Origin: Notamacropus eugenii
Lineage: Eukaryota; Chordata; Mammalia; Diprotodontia; Macropodidae
Length of the DNA: 64,000 nucleotides
Assembly: GCF_028372415.1 (NCBI RefSeq)
Contig: NC_092876.1
Span: 225,047,528 to 225,111,527 of the forward strand
Reading direction: 5' to 3'
Positions 23,048-32,869 of the stretch are shown in pieces. Position 1 is the stretch's first letter. Every line of letters starts with the position of its first letter. The notes beneath the pieces were generated by a model. It was not told the origin of the DNA, searched no databases, and saw only the letters and a list, made by a program, of their open reading frames with translations. A program made the translations under genes and the position numbers.

Positions 23048-23214
23048 TTTGTTATCATCATATAGATAAGCTGTTGATTTTTAAGGATTTAATTTGTAAC
23101 CTGCAAATTTGCTGACGCTATTCATCATGTCAGTTGATATCTTTGCTCATTTTCTAGGGGTTTTTCAAATAAACCATTACATCACAAGCAAACACAAATA
23201 GTTTTATCTCCTCT

Positions 23215-23565
23215 CTATATATGTTCATTGCTTTTATTTCTCATCTTACCTCTTTTTGCTAGAATTTCTAAAACCAAATAATATTGCTTTCCTCTCATAT
23301 TTATTGAAAAGGTTCTAATATCCCCATTGTATATGATGCTTGCTTTTGGTTTTAGATCCATGATTTTTATGATTTTTAAGTGACCTTCTATATCAATACT
23401 TCGTAGAGTTTTTAGCATAAAAAAGTGTTGTACCTTGTTAAAGGCTTTTTCTGCATCTACTGAGACTACCATGTGATTTTGGATGTTTTGGTTTTTAATA
23501 TGACTAATTATGCTGAGTATTTTCCTAACGTAAAACCATTCTTGCATCTCTGGTATAAATCCCAT
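23215..23565 (-). pseudogene. L1 ORF2 reverse-transcriptase fragment
   Basis: A 116-aa open remnant of the L1 reverse-transcriptase palm region. GFIPEMQEWFYVRK, the segment VVSVDAEKAFNKVQH (the FxD-type palm strand with catalytic aspartate context) and SIDIEGHLKIIKIMDLKPKA align with L1 RT. It is open by chance within a broken ORF2 and is not a host gene. Confidence 0.85.
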
Positions 23566-24508
23566 TTGATTATAATGAATGATTTATTGGATAAATAGCT
23601 ATAGTCTATTTTATATGATTTTGTTTTAAATTTTTGAGTCAATGTTCCATTATGAAATTGGCCTATGTTCCCCCCCATCATGCTTTATCTTCCCCCAGTT
23701 TAGGTATTAGTACTTTATTTTTCTCATAAAAGGATTCTGATATGGTCCTTTCCTACTCAATTTTTGAGAATGATTTCTGAAGTATGGATACTAACTTTAA
23801 AAGCTTAATAGAATATTCCTGTGGATCAATCCAACAGGATGGGTTTTTTTTTTTCCTTTAGTAGTTCCTTTACAGCTAGATCTATTTCATTTTCTGAGAT
23901 TGGGTGATTTAAGACCTCTATCTTGTCTTCTGATAATTTGAGTATATTATATTTTTGAAAGTATGCCCAGATTTATTTTGTGTTCTCAGTTATTTTAGCA
24001 TATAGCTGTGCATAAAATTTTCTGATTATTCTTTTTATTTCTTCTGGGTTTGCTGTGATTTTGCCCTGCTCATTTGTAATTTTGTCTTCTTTTTAATCAG
24101 ATTATCAAGAGTTTATCAATTTTACTAGTCTTTTCAAAGAACCATCTTTTAGTTTGCTTTATTATTTCTATGTTGTTTTTTGAATTCAATTCATCTATTT
24201 CCCCATTAATTTTAAAAATCTCTTTTGTGCTATTTTTAGGTTAGTGTATTTGTTGGCTTTCTAATTTATTTAAATGCAGTCAGTTCATTAATCCTTTCTT
24301 TTCTATTTTGTTAATATATGTTAGTAAGGATATGATTTTCACTTGAGGACTGCTTTAGCTACTTCCCAGACATTTTGTTATGTTGTTTCATCATCATTTT
24401 CATTTACATAGTTATCATTTCTATGATTTGTTCTCTCACTTATATTTAGGATTTTATTGTTTATTCTCTGTGTCTATATCTTTTCTTTGTGGTTCCTGAA
24501 ACAATGTC

Positions 24509-24678
24509 ATTTTTTAAATTATTTCTTTGGAGAGGGGGAAAGCAAGGCAATTGCGGGTAAGTGACTTGCCCAAGGTCACACTGCTAGGAAGTGTCAAGTG
24601 TCCGAGGCAGGATTTGAACTTAGGTCCTCCTGACTCCAGGGTGGGTGTTCCTATTCACTGCACCACTTAGCTGTCCTT
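24509..24678 (-). mobile_element. marsupial SINE, antisense, inside L1
   Basis: CTTGCCCAAGGTCACACTGC, CTTAGGTCCTCCTGACTCCA and CACTGCACCACTTAGCTG. CAATGTC at 24502-24508 and 24679-24685 is a possible short duplication. Confidence 0.8.
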
Positions 24679-25029
24679 CAATGTCTTTTTATTACTTTAT
24701 GGTCTTCAAAGAATGTAATTAACAATTTGTCTTTTTACACTTTTTTGCCACATCTCTATGTCCTAGTATATGGTCAGTTTTTGCAAAAGTTTCACGTGGT
24801 ACTAAGAAATATGAATATTATTTTGCTGTCCTGTTTACAAGATATAATAACTCATTTCTTTAGTAATTTTTCTCCAGTAAATTTTCAGTAATTTGTTCAG
24901 TTCCATATTTTCCCTTTTGTTTATCTTCATGTTAGATATATCCAAAACTGTGGTTAGGTGATGTGCAAGGTCCTTTTCATTTCTTGATCCTATGACTCTA
25001 CTTTGTTTTTTAAAAACATTCTGTTAGAA

Positions 25030-25310
25030 TGGAAAGGACATTAGGCTTGGGCCATAGAATCTGAATTTGAGTCCTCGATTTTTTATGAATTGGAAATGGT
25101 GCTGAACTTGGAGTCAGATTTGTCTCTGAACTATCTGTGTGACCTTGGGAAAGACACCACACCTCTGGGTCTCAGTTTCCTTATTTATAACATAAGCAGA
25201 TTAGACTCAGTGGTCTCTAAAGTCTCTTTCAGCTCTAATCTATTTACCCTGAACATCTGGCACAATGCTATATACCTAAGAAAAGCTTAACAAATATTTG
25301 TTAAATTGTG
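25030..25310 (+). mobile_element. MIR/THER-type SINE, sense
   Basis: ACTTGGAGTCAGATTTGTCT, CTCAGTTTCCTTATTTATAA and TCTAAAGTCTCTTTCAGCTC. A tail-like AATATTTGTTAAATTG closes it. Confidence 0.6.
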
Positions 25311-25532
25311 AAAAGAACTAAATATCATCAATGTTGTACAATGCTTTGTTTCTCATGGAAACGTTTTATTCTCTACAAATTCCTTTTATTCCTGTTCTTT
25401 TAAAAAAATTATGACACCCTTATACCAATTTCTGAGAACACAGAACAACCTGAAAATTTACTTTTTTTTTTTTACTGTGTTCAGAAATTTAATAATACAT
25501 ATGTGTATATTTATATGTGTACATATAAACAG

Positions 25533-25735
25533 GGACAAAATGGAACAATGGATAGAGAGCCTTCCTTAGATGCAGGGAGTCCTGCTTCTGATACCTGCTG
25601 GCTATTAGACTTGGTAAATCACTTCACCATTCAGAGCCGTAGGCAACTTTCTAAGATTATAAAATTGCAGAGAAGGCACTGACTGGAATGGGTGGAAGAA
25701 TTCCCTATACTAGTGACATTACAGGTTCTCTCTCT
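25533..25735 (+). mobile_element. marsupial MIR-like SINE, sense
   Basis: AACAATGGATAGAGAGCCTT, AGGCAACTTTCTAAGATTAT followed by AAAATTGCAGAGAAGG, and a late CCCTATACTAGTGACATTAC are the landmarks of a marsupial SINE subfamily. Confidence 0.65.
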
Positions 25736-25774
25736 AACGTGCTCTCTCTCGTGGTCTTATTCCCACCCCCACTC

Positions 25775-25783
25775 TGTATGTGT

Positions 25784-25851
<68 letters not shown>

Positions 25852-25895
25852 ATATGTATATGTATACACACACACACATATATATACATATATAC
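25775..25895. repeat. 121-bp uninterrupted alternating pyrimidine-purine tract
   Basis: TGTATGTGTGCGCA leads into about twenty TA units, eleven TG units, then TATATGTATATGTATACACA and more CA/TA. Not one pyrimidine-purine alternation is broken from 25775 to 25895. All open frames across it (Tyr/Ile/Cys/Val repeats) are microsatellite artefacts. Confidence 0.95.
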
Positions 25896-26239
25896 CATAT
25901 GTATACACAAAGACACTCAACATTCTGATTACATTTATAGAAATCACATGTCCTGGATTTTTTTTTTTAGGACTGCCCTGATTTTAAAAAGGCAAAGCAT
26001 TCATTAGTGCTTTGCAAAGGGGATGCCTTTCTTAGAATTTGTCATGCTTCTGCATACAAAGAATATAGTCATATTTCACTGTGCTAAATTCCAGAAGTTG
26101 AAATGTAAACTATTATAAAATCTTCAAAATTGATGAATATAAAATTTGAGCCTATATAAAAACACTAAAATTATTATTTTTACCTAAAAAGCAGGTGCTT
26201 ATAAAAACTCAACATTTTCCTATTGCCTCTAAAATAAAA

Positions 26240-26345
26240 ATCATTATATAATATTAGAATTGGGAAGGATCTTAAGGATGATCTCTTTAAATACACTTGT
26301 TCTTTTGGATGAGGATTCTGAGACCCAGAGAGTTTGCATGGTCAC
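26240..26345 (-). mobile_element. THER/MIR-type SINE relic, antisense
   Basis: ATTAGAATTGGGAAGGATCT and ATTCTGAGACCCAGAGAGTT match the same repeat as 13668-13862, diverged. Confidence 0.5.
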
Positions 26346-27369
26346 ATGGTACCATACGTAAAGCATGTTTTGGATCTTTCCATTTACATGTATAAGAACA
26401 TACAAGTTAATTATATTACTCAAAAAGTCACTGAAGATTATTTCCAAAACCTTAATTTAACATCGTTTCTCAGTATCTATTTTAGTGTTGGATTGGAAGG
26501 GGAAAGGGTGGGAGGAAAGAAGGAGGGGCAATGAAAGAATCATGTACTAAGCTGAGGTCTTATTTCTAAAAGTATAATGAATGTCATTACAATGCTTTAA
26601 TGGTATGCTATAAAACTCGGAAAGATAGATGAAATTTGAAGAACAGATTCATAAAAAGAAAACAATACAGTATAGGGAACAATAATGCAACGCCCAATTT
26701 ACACTTTTGTTTATTAAAGACTCAGAACCATCATACACTTAAGAAAGAAAGAAAAAAGTTTCCACATAAACACTCACAAAAAGAGATGCCTGAATAGCAA
26801 ACCTCAGGGTACATCAGGGTCACTGAAGCCAAATGAATTTAGGAGAAAAGAGAACCATTTTTTTTTCTGATGCAACTGAAAATTTTTATTCTTAAATTTA
26901 CATACATTTTTATAGTATGTCAAGGAACAATTCTAGTCATCCACTTTGCCATGAACAGCATGTATCCCCTCAAATAATCTGAAGAAATCTACAGGACTTA
27001 ACTCAATTTGAAATGAAAATTTGATTAAGGGATAATGGAATTCATTCATTCAATAAATATTTATTAAGCCTCTGCTTTGCTCATTCAGAGAGCCCACAGA
27101 AAGAGCTAGAATGAGGGGCTTAGTCCTACCTTGGTGAAAAGACATTCTTTAATATGGTCCTTTCACTTTTCCTTCTAAAACATGACCAATGGATTAAATG
27201 GGGTTTTTTGGAAACCACATTTATAGGCCAAGGTCACTCTAGCCATTGGTGTGCTGGAAAGCTGTCTGCGCCAGTGGGTTCTGTTTCCCCTTACTACCCC
27301 ATGGTTTCTTTCCATTTTTTTTTTTTTGTAATAAAGAAAAGAAGTTCTATCTTATAAAGCAGAGTTCAC
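26346..27369. other. mostly unassigned sequence
   Basis: No gene recognised. A short L2/MIR-like tail (TTCAATAAATATTTATTAAG) lies at 27047-27066. Confidence 0.4.
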
Positions 27370-27600
27370 TCCACTCATAATAATAAGAGCAACTCTCATC
27401 TAGAAAGTGTTTTATGGCTTTTCAAATCATTTTTCTTACAACAACTCCATGAGTTGGGTAGTGAAAATATCAACCTCATTTTACATACAAATGATCTGCT
27501 CCAGGTCCACAACATCACACAGCTAGTCCGTGGTCTAGTCAGGCTTTGGAGTCTTCTGTTTCCAAGTCCATTTCTCTATGCACTGTATCACATCACTTTC
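27370..27600 (-). mobile_element. MIR relic, antisense
   Basis: AACTCCATGAGTTGGGTAGT and ACATCACACAGCTAGTCCGT followed by TTTCTCTATGCACTGTATCA are the reverse complement of MIR. Confidence 0.55.
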
Positions 27601-27724
27601 CTAGGGCTTATACCTGTAGCCTGGCCTACAGTCTTATCCCAGTCATTTCCCAGGGAGCAATTCAGCCTTATGATAGCCTTACTATTTTTTTCCTAAAGCA
27701 GTTCTATTCAAACTTTCTATCCAT

Positions 27725-27966
27725 AGCTTGTTGTTATCCAATTGTTTCAGTTGTATCTAACTCCTCAGGATCCCATTTGGGGTTTTCTTGGCAAAGATAC
27801 TAGAGTGGTTTGTCATTTCCTTCTAAAGCTCATTTGACAGATGAGGAAACTGAGGCAAATAGGGTTAAGTGACTTGCCCAGGGTCACACAGCTAGAAGTA
27901 TCTGAGGTCAGATTTGAATGCAGGAAAATGATCAGCATTCTTTCCACTGTGTCATCTAGCTGCCCC
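27725..27966 (-). mobile_element. marsupial tRNA-derived SINE, antisense
   Basis: TTGTATCTAACTCCTCAGGA, GGGTTTTCTTGGCAAAGATA, CTTGCCCAGGGTCACACAGC and a terminal CATCTAGCTGCCC: nearly full length. Confidence 0.88.
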
Positions 27967-27984
27967 CAAAAGAAGATGACGGTC

Positions 27985-28215
27985 GTTGTTGTTCAGTTAT
28001 ATCACAGCCTTTGTGACCCTATGGACCATACACATCCCTGAGGTTTTCTTGACAAAGATGATGAAGTGGTTTGTCCTTTTCTTCTGCGATGGATTAAAGC
28101 AAACAGAGGGTAAGTGACTTGCCCAGGGTTACACTTCCAGTAAGTGTCTGAAATGGATTTGAACTCAGGTCTTTCTGATTCCAGGTCCAGCACTCTTCGC
28201 ACCGAGTCGCCTAGA
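27985..28215 (-). mobile_element. marsupial tRNA-derived SINE, antisense, second in tandem
   Basis: TTGTTGTTCAGTTATATCAC, GGTTTTCTTGACAAAGATGA, GACTTGCCCAGGGTTACACT and CACCGAGTCGCCTAG. It lies about 20 bp after the previous SINE in the same orientation but is clearly diverged from it, so the two are independent insertions. Confidence 0.85.
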
Positions 28216-28379
28216 TCAGTTACTTGTTTCTAAATTTGAGCTGTGGAGGTTCTCTCTCTGCTGGCCTGTTAATAATTACCTAGAAATAAATGTTTTATGG
28301 ACTGAAGCAAAATTACTAAATACATAGAAAAATCAATAAGGAAAGAAACATATCAATAGAACTTCACATCAAAAGATGC

Positions 28380-28691
28380 TGATGAGGTGCTGGGACCTGG
28401 ACCCCTCAAGGAAAAAGACCTTGTCTCTGGAAGCAACCCAGATCACCTAATTAGCCTACTTGACATTCCTTTCACTGTTGCACCTAGCCCACCCCACACC
28501 ACTTACCTTAATCCCATTCATATCCTTTCACTATCCCTTTGTATATATGCAACAGCATCATCCTGTTTAGTTTACAAGTTCCCTAGGAACTCCAACCACT
28601 TTCTTGGTGTTACAACAAACTTTGCCACTTGACTAGAGGACCCTTTGAGTGTGTAAATTCATTCCAGGCGACACCACTCTGTGCCCTGACA
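28380..28691 (+). mobile_element. possible solo or 5' LTR of an endogenous retrovirus
   Basis: The boundaries fit a TG...CA element (TGATGAGGTGCTGGGACC to TGCCCTGACA). The next bases, TTTTGGGGTTCCCGGACA, resemble the primer-binding-site neighbourhood of ERV1-type elements. A TATATA stretch lies near 28542. No viral coding sequence was recognised downstream. The family is not identified. Confidence 0.35.
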
Positions 28692-28984
28692 TTTTGGGGT
28701 TCCCGGACAGCACCCCTAAATCACACCAGTGCCCTCTTTGTTCCTTGTGTCCCTGGATCTGCCAGGAGTTTGTCTCAGGCATAGGTGAGCACATCAGGGC
28801 TTCCTACTCATGAATCTCATAATTTCTGATCTAAAAGGGTCTCATGGGGGTGGAATCTAAACTAGTATAGACCACTCGGGACTGAAGCTTCTGATTCCAT
28901 CCCCATCCCCCACCACTTAGGAGATTTGACCTTTGAGTTCAAGGGATATGTCAATTAACCTAATTTATACTCCACGGTTCACCT
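28692..28984. other. unassigned sequence, possibly ERV leader
   Basis: No open frame or repeat recognised. It follows the LTR-like block and could be its untranslated leader. Confidence 0.3.
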
Positions 28985-29220
28985 TGGAGTAGGTCCATCT
29001 AAAGCCTCTTAGAGGAGCTAGGTAGCACAAAAGCTGGAGAATTGAGCATGGAAGGAAGACCAAAGTTCAGATCTAGCCTCCAATACCTACTAGCTACAGG
29101 GCCCTGGATAAAGCATGTAACATCTATTTGCCTCACTCTAAAACAGACATGATGATGATAATAGCACTTACCTCCTAGGGTCAGCATCAAATCAGATAAT
29201 ATTTGTAAAGTGATTTAGTT
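28985..29220 (+). mobile_element. MIR relic, sense
   Basis: TACCTACTAGCTACAGGGCC, ATTTGCCTCACTCTAAAACA and ATAATATTTGTAAAGTGATT follow the MIR consensus order. Confidence 0.65.
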
Positions 29221-29267
29221 TTTTTCCCCTCTCTCCTTTCCTCCCTTTAAGATCATTCTTTTAAATG

Positions 29268-29485
29268 TTGTGTTCTGGGTTGAGAACCACAAAAAAGAAT
29301 CTGGGGTCTAAGTTGTAAAGATCCCTGTGATTGGAGGGCTGGAGGGAGGAGCCTTAAATTCTCCCCCCCCCCACCCCCACCCCCCGCAGAGGGCTCCCAA
29401 CCCTTCAGGTCACTCCATTTTCTATCGCAGTTCAGCTGGGTTTTGACTCCACCCAGGGACGCCCTGGTGGCCACACCCCACCCCC
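29268..29485. other. unidentified block with a long C-run
   Basis: Contains 29363-29385, nearly all C broken by two A; the complement (G5-T-G5-T-G10) is a strong G-quadruplex candidate. The TG start and CA-rich end could suggest a small LTR, without further support. Confidence 0.35.
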
Positions 29486-29489
29486 TTCA

Positions 29490-29605
29490 ACTTTCTTTGT
29501 GTGTAGTCTTTCTCATCAGATTGTAAACTCCTTGAAGTCAGGAACTGTCTCACTATGTCTGATCAATATTTGGTGCTTAATAAATGTTAATTGAATTGAA
29601 TGTTT
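29490..29605 (+). mobile_element. L2 LINE tail, sense
   Basis: AGATTGTAAACTCCTTGAAG, GGTGCTTAATAAATGTTAAT and TGAATTGAATG form an L2 3' terminus. Confidence 0.7.
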
Positions 29606-29970
29606 CATTGTCCTATGTAGTCTGCTTAACTGTTTTCCTTTGTTACCTGGGAATGCTCATTGAGAAAGCCAGTGGGGTGGGAGATGCTGGATGGAGTGTG
29701 GAGTGAAGGGATTTATCTATTAATGATTATTCATATATTAGCAAAATATATTGATAATACTTTTAGGTGAAGATGCCAGATACTGCTTTCTGTAAGACAT
29801 TTGATGGAGATAAAAGAAATATAGCTTGATATACAACTTTCCAATTTCTGAATGAGATTAAAAAGAGTTATTTGTTCAGAGGAAAACAATGGCTTCCAGG
29901 CCTGAATCATGCTTTTAGTGGCTGAAAAGAAAAAAAGTATAGGACGCCCAAAGTATAATAACAACAAGCT
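29606..29970. other. unassigned sequence
   Basis: No gene or repeat recognised. Confidence 0.4.
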
Positions 29971-29974
29971 TCAC

Positions 29975-30060
29975 AGAGAGCCTATTATTATGTGCCAGAC
30001 ACTGTAGCAAGTGCTTTACAAATATTATCTTATTTCTTCGCAAAAATTATTCATAAAAGG
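29975..30060 (-). mobile_element. MIR tail, antisense
   Basis: TATTATGTGCCAGACACTGT followed by GTGCTTTACAAATATTATCT is the reverse complement of the MIR 3' half. Confidence 0.6.
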
Positions 30061-30089
30061 TGGTGGGATCCTCATGTAGAGCATCATGT

Positions 30090-30345
30090 GCCCTTCTGTG
30101 GCTGTTCAGTCCTGTCTGACTCTGTGTGACCCCATTTGGGGTTTTCTTGGCAAAGATACTGGAGCTGCTTGCCATTTCCTTCTCCAGATCATTTTACAGA
30201 TAAAGAAACTGAGGCAAACAGGGCTAAGTGACTTGCTCAGGGTCACACAACTACTAAGGGTCTGAGGCCTGACGTGAACTCAGGAAGATGAGTTTTCCTA
30301 ACTCGAGGCCTGATGCTCTATCCACTGTACCAACGAGCTGCAAGC
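30090..30345 (-). mobile_element. marsupial tRNA-derived SINE, antisense
   Basis: GGCTGTTCAGTCCTGTCTGA, GTTTTCTTGGCAAAGATACT, CTGAGGCAAACAGGGCTAAG and CACTGTACCAACGAGCTGC: near full length. Confidence 0.88.
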
Positions 30346-30429
30346 CTCTCGTCCATTAAGACAAATGGGAACAGACACCACTGCATGTTCTCTCTTCCAT
30401 CGATAGGTCCTAAGTAACTCCACAGGCAG

Positions 30430-30865
30430 AATCAAAGAATGTTGGAGCCAAAGTGGATCTTACAATCTAATCCTATGCTAATGCTGACAGAAGAGGAAAC
30501 TGAATCCCCAGAAAGGGTAATTAACTTTGACACACAACGAATTAGTAGGAGAATAAAGACTAGGGCAGCTAGGTGGTGCAGTTTAATGACACACCAGCCC
30601 TGGAGTCAGGAGGACCTGAGTTTAAATTTGACCTCACTAGTTGTGTGACCCTGGACAAGTCATTAAACTGTTTTTTGACTCAGTTTCCTCATCTGCAAAA
30701 TGAGTGAGAAGGAAATGGCAAACCATTCCAGTATCTTAGCTAAGAAAACCCCAAATGGGGTCACAAAGAGTCAGACAAAACTAAAACCACTGAGCAACAA
30801 AGGACTAGAACCCAGGTCTTAGATACTCTCAATCCAGTGTTCTTTTCACTATACCACCGTACTTA
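30430..30865 (-). mobile_element. THER/MIR-type SINE split by a younger SINE
   Basis: The left half (30430-30563) reads TCAAAGAATGTTGGAGCCAA, GACAGAAGAGGAAACTGAAT. The right half (30799-30865) resumes with ACTAGAACCCAGGTCTTAGA and CACTATACCACC. The two halves join in the expected order if the SINE at 30564-30798 is removed. Confidence 0.65.
30564..30798 (+). mobile_element. marsupial SINE inserted in an older SINE
   Basis: GGCAGCTAGGTGGTGCAGTT, CCTGGAGTCAGGAGGACCTG, GAGAAGGAAATGGCAAACCA and CCCCAAATGGGGTCACAAAG. AAAGACTAG (30555-30563) and AAAGGACTAG (30799-30808) form an imperfect duplication. Confidence 0.85.
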
Positions 30866-31384
30866 ACTTGGAGAACTTCCCTATGTATGGGACAACTGTA
30901 GGAAAGTGCTGTATTGAAAATTTGTACAGTCAATCCCAGTTACCCCCAGTTTTCAATCTTGCTTGTCTTCCAGAGTATGTTTTAGCCAGGCTATAGGAAA
31001 AGGTGGCATGGACTTTGACTCCATTCCCTTGTCCTTTGTAGGACTTTCCAGTTTGCACATGGCTGCATGTGCTTTCATTCCATCTTCTTATTTTGTCTCA
31101 TTTCCCTAAGACACCCCAATAAGGGAGAAGCTGTGTGACACTTGTTCGTTCCCTTTTAGAAATGTGTATCTATCAAGATTGTTTTTCTCTTATTAGGAAT
31201 AAAACAGCACCAGGTTTGAATTCCATTTCCTGTTCATGTTCAAAACATTTTTGCCTTGGGTGCTACAATGAATTCCTTTAATGAAGGAAACAAACTGGAG
31301 AGGAGAGCTTACTCTACCGACTTTGCTTTGTTATTGAGGGCAAAGACCTGAATAAAGAATTTCTTTTTTACCAGGTATTATAAA
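30866..31384. other. unassigned sequence
   Basis: No gene or repeat recognised. Confidence 0.4.
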
Positions 31385-32853
31385 TGTGATTGCCAAGATG
31401 GTGAAATAGTTGTTTTTAGTATAATTCCTCTAAATTAACGATTTAATCATTGATAATAATTAAGGTTGAATTAATAAATAAGACAGGAAGACAGAAAGCT
31501 CAAGGCAAAAGTCTTATGAAAATCTAAAATACTTTTTTCTGTGGTTGAATGGGTAGTCCCTACCTATTACTTTCTGGCAGATATTCAGCCTTAACTCTCC
31601 CTGTCCTTACACAAACAAAAGGTGAGATGCACTGGAATTGCCCACATATGCAAAGGAAAGGGTTTGGGAGGTATAACGGATTCAGCAGCACTGAACCAGC
31701 TAGAGGGAGAGTGATTGCTATGTCCAAAGGGAAGGGGCCTAAAAATCTAGTCATAATCAATCCTTTTCTCTACAGAGTTTGGCCTGGGAAGGCTTGCAGG
31801 TGGGTCTTCACAACCTCCAACCTGAGGAAGGTGAGGCCCCCAAGGCTAGAGTAGCTATATAATTGAAAAGGTATGACCATAACAGTGAAAGGTAGAGGAG
31901 CCAAAAAATGAAAAAGCAAAACACAGACAAGTATCAGAAATACAAGAAAAAATCTAAAAGACACATATTCCATGAAAAGAAGGGAGAATATAAGCTTAAC
32001 TCTAATAAAGCATATAAAAGAAAACTGAGACTTAAAAAGTCAGAAAGAAAAAATGAATTAACAAATTTACAACACAAGAAATGTTATACTTTGATTATAA
32101 TTTCTTATAATTTGAGGAAGAGTGAATTAAAAGCCCATAATGAAAAAAAAAATTCTGGAGATTCCTTGGAGATTATAGAACAATATGCATCATGCATGGA
32201 GTGAGAAACTCCCAGAATGATTTAAAAGAGAAGTAAAAAGAATGTGTTGAGATGGAAATTAGGTCAGAAGCAAAACTTCTCAAAGCAGAAATAACTAAGA
32301 AAAACAAACAACGAAGTAGATAACTTAGAACACATTACAAAGAATCTTGCCAAAGTAGTAGAAGCCCTGAGAAAAAGAATCACAGATTTGGAATTTAAAA
32401 ACACAGAAGTGGAGGAAAATCAGACAGAAAGAAGCAAGCAACAACTTGCCAAAGCAACTGAACAACTGAGCAACTGTTGCCAAAGCAACAGTCTTTAAGA
32501 CTGAATGCTTAAAAATAACTAAAGGGTTATGTCTCCCTACAAATATAAATTAACATAATAAATTAAAAATCTGAATATTGTACTGTGAAAGATATACATG
32601 AAAACTACCTAGAACTTTTGAATACAGATAACAACTTGATATAATCCAAAGATCACCATGACAGAAAAATCCATACTTGAAATTCCAGAACATGTAATAG
32701 TTAAAGTTCAGAATATCAATGTCCAAAACTAAAGCAGCTAAGACAAAGGTCTTCAGCTATGAAAGTCTCTTCATTGGGGGAAAAAGGATTAATCCATATT
32801 AATAAGAAATAAGAGAAGAAAGTAAAATAACATAATTTTTCTTAAAAAAAAAA
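31385..32853 (+). mobile_element. old L1 5' region with ORF1 relic, no ORF2
   Basis: Starts with GATTGCCAAGATGGTGAAAT, the L1-type 5' motif. A 5'UTR of about 500 bp follows, then an ORF1-like frame from 31908 (MKKQNTDKYQKYKKK) rich in Lys, Glu and Asn as in L1 ORF1 N-termini, broken after 98 codons. It ends in an A-run at 32843-32853. It lacks ORF2, so it is either a 3'-lost fragment or an ORF1-only derivative. Confidence 0.55.
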
Positions 32854-32869
32854 GATTCCCACATTGGCC

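Larger units (their letters stand above)
20637..25010 (-). mobile_element. old L1 retrotransposon, antisense, with three SINE insertions
   Basis: Read on the minus strand it contains most of L1 ORF2, running from the endonuclease/RT side near 25010 to the 3' end near 20640. The 116-aa frame at 23215-23565 is reverse transcriptase: GFIPEMQEWF, then VVSVDAEKAFNKVQHFFMLK. SINEs lie inside it at 21056-21365, 22745-23047 and 24509-24678. ORF1 and the 5'UTR are missing, so the insertion is 5'-truncated. The frame is heavily broken, and the family is older than the HAL1 copies. Confidence 0.8.

Noticed and set aside
25688-26007. Several open frames rich in Tyr, Ile, Cys and Val
   Set aside because: Direct translation of the TA/TG microsatellite on both strands.
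27725-28215. Two neighbouring SINEs as a tandem duplication
   Set aside because: They are much more diverged from each other than a local duplication would predict, so independent insertions fit better.
31549-31854. 101-aa plus-strand frame
   Set aside because: Lies in the 5'UTR of an old L1, with no homologue recognised and no splice context.
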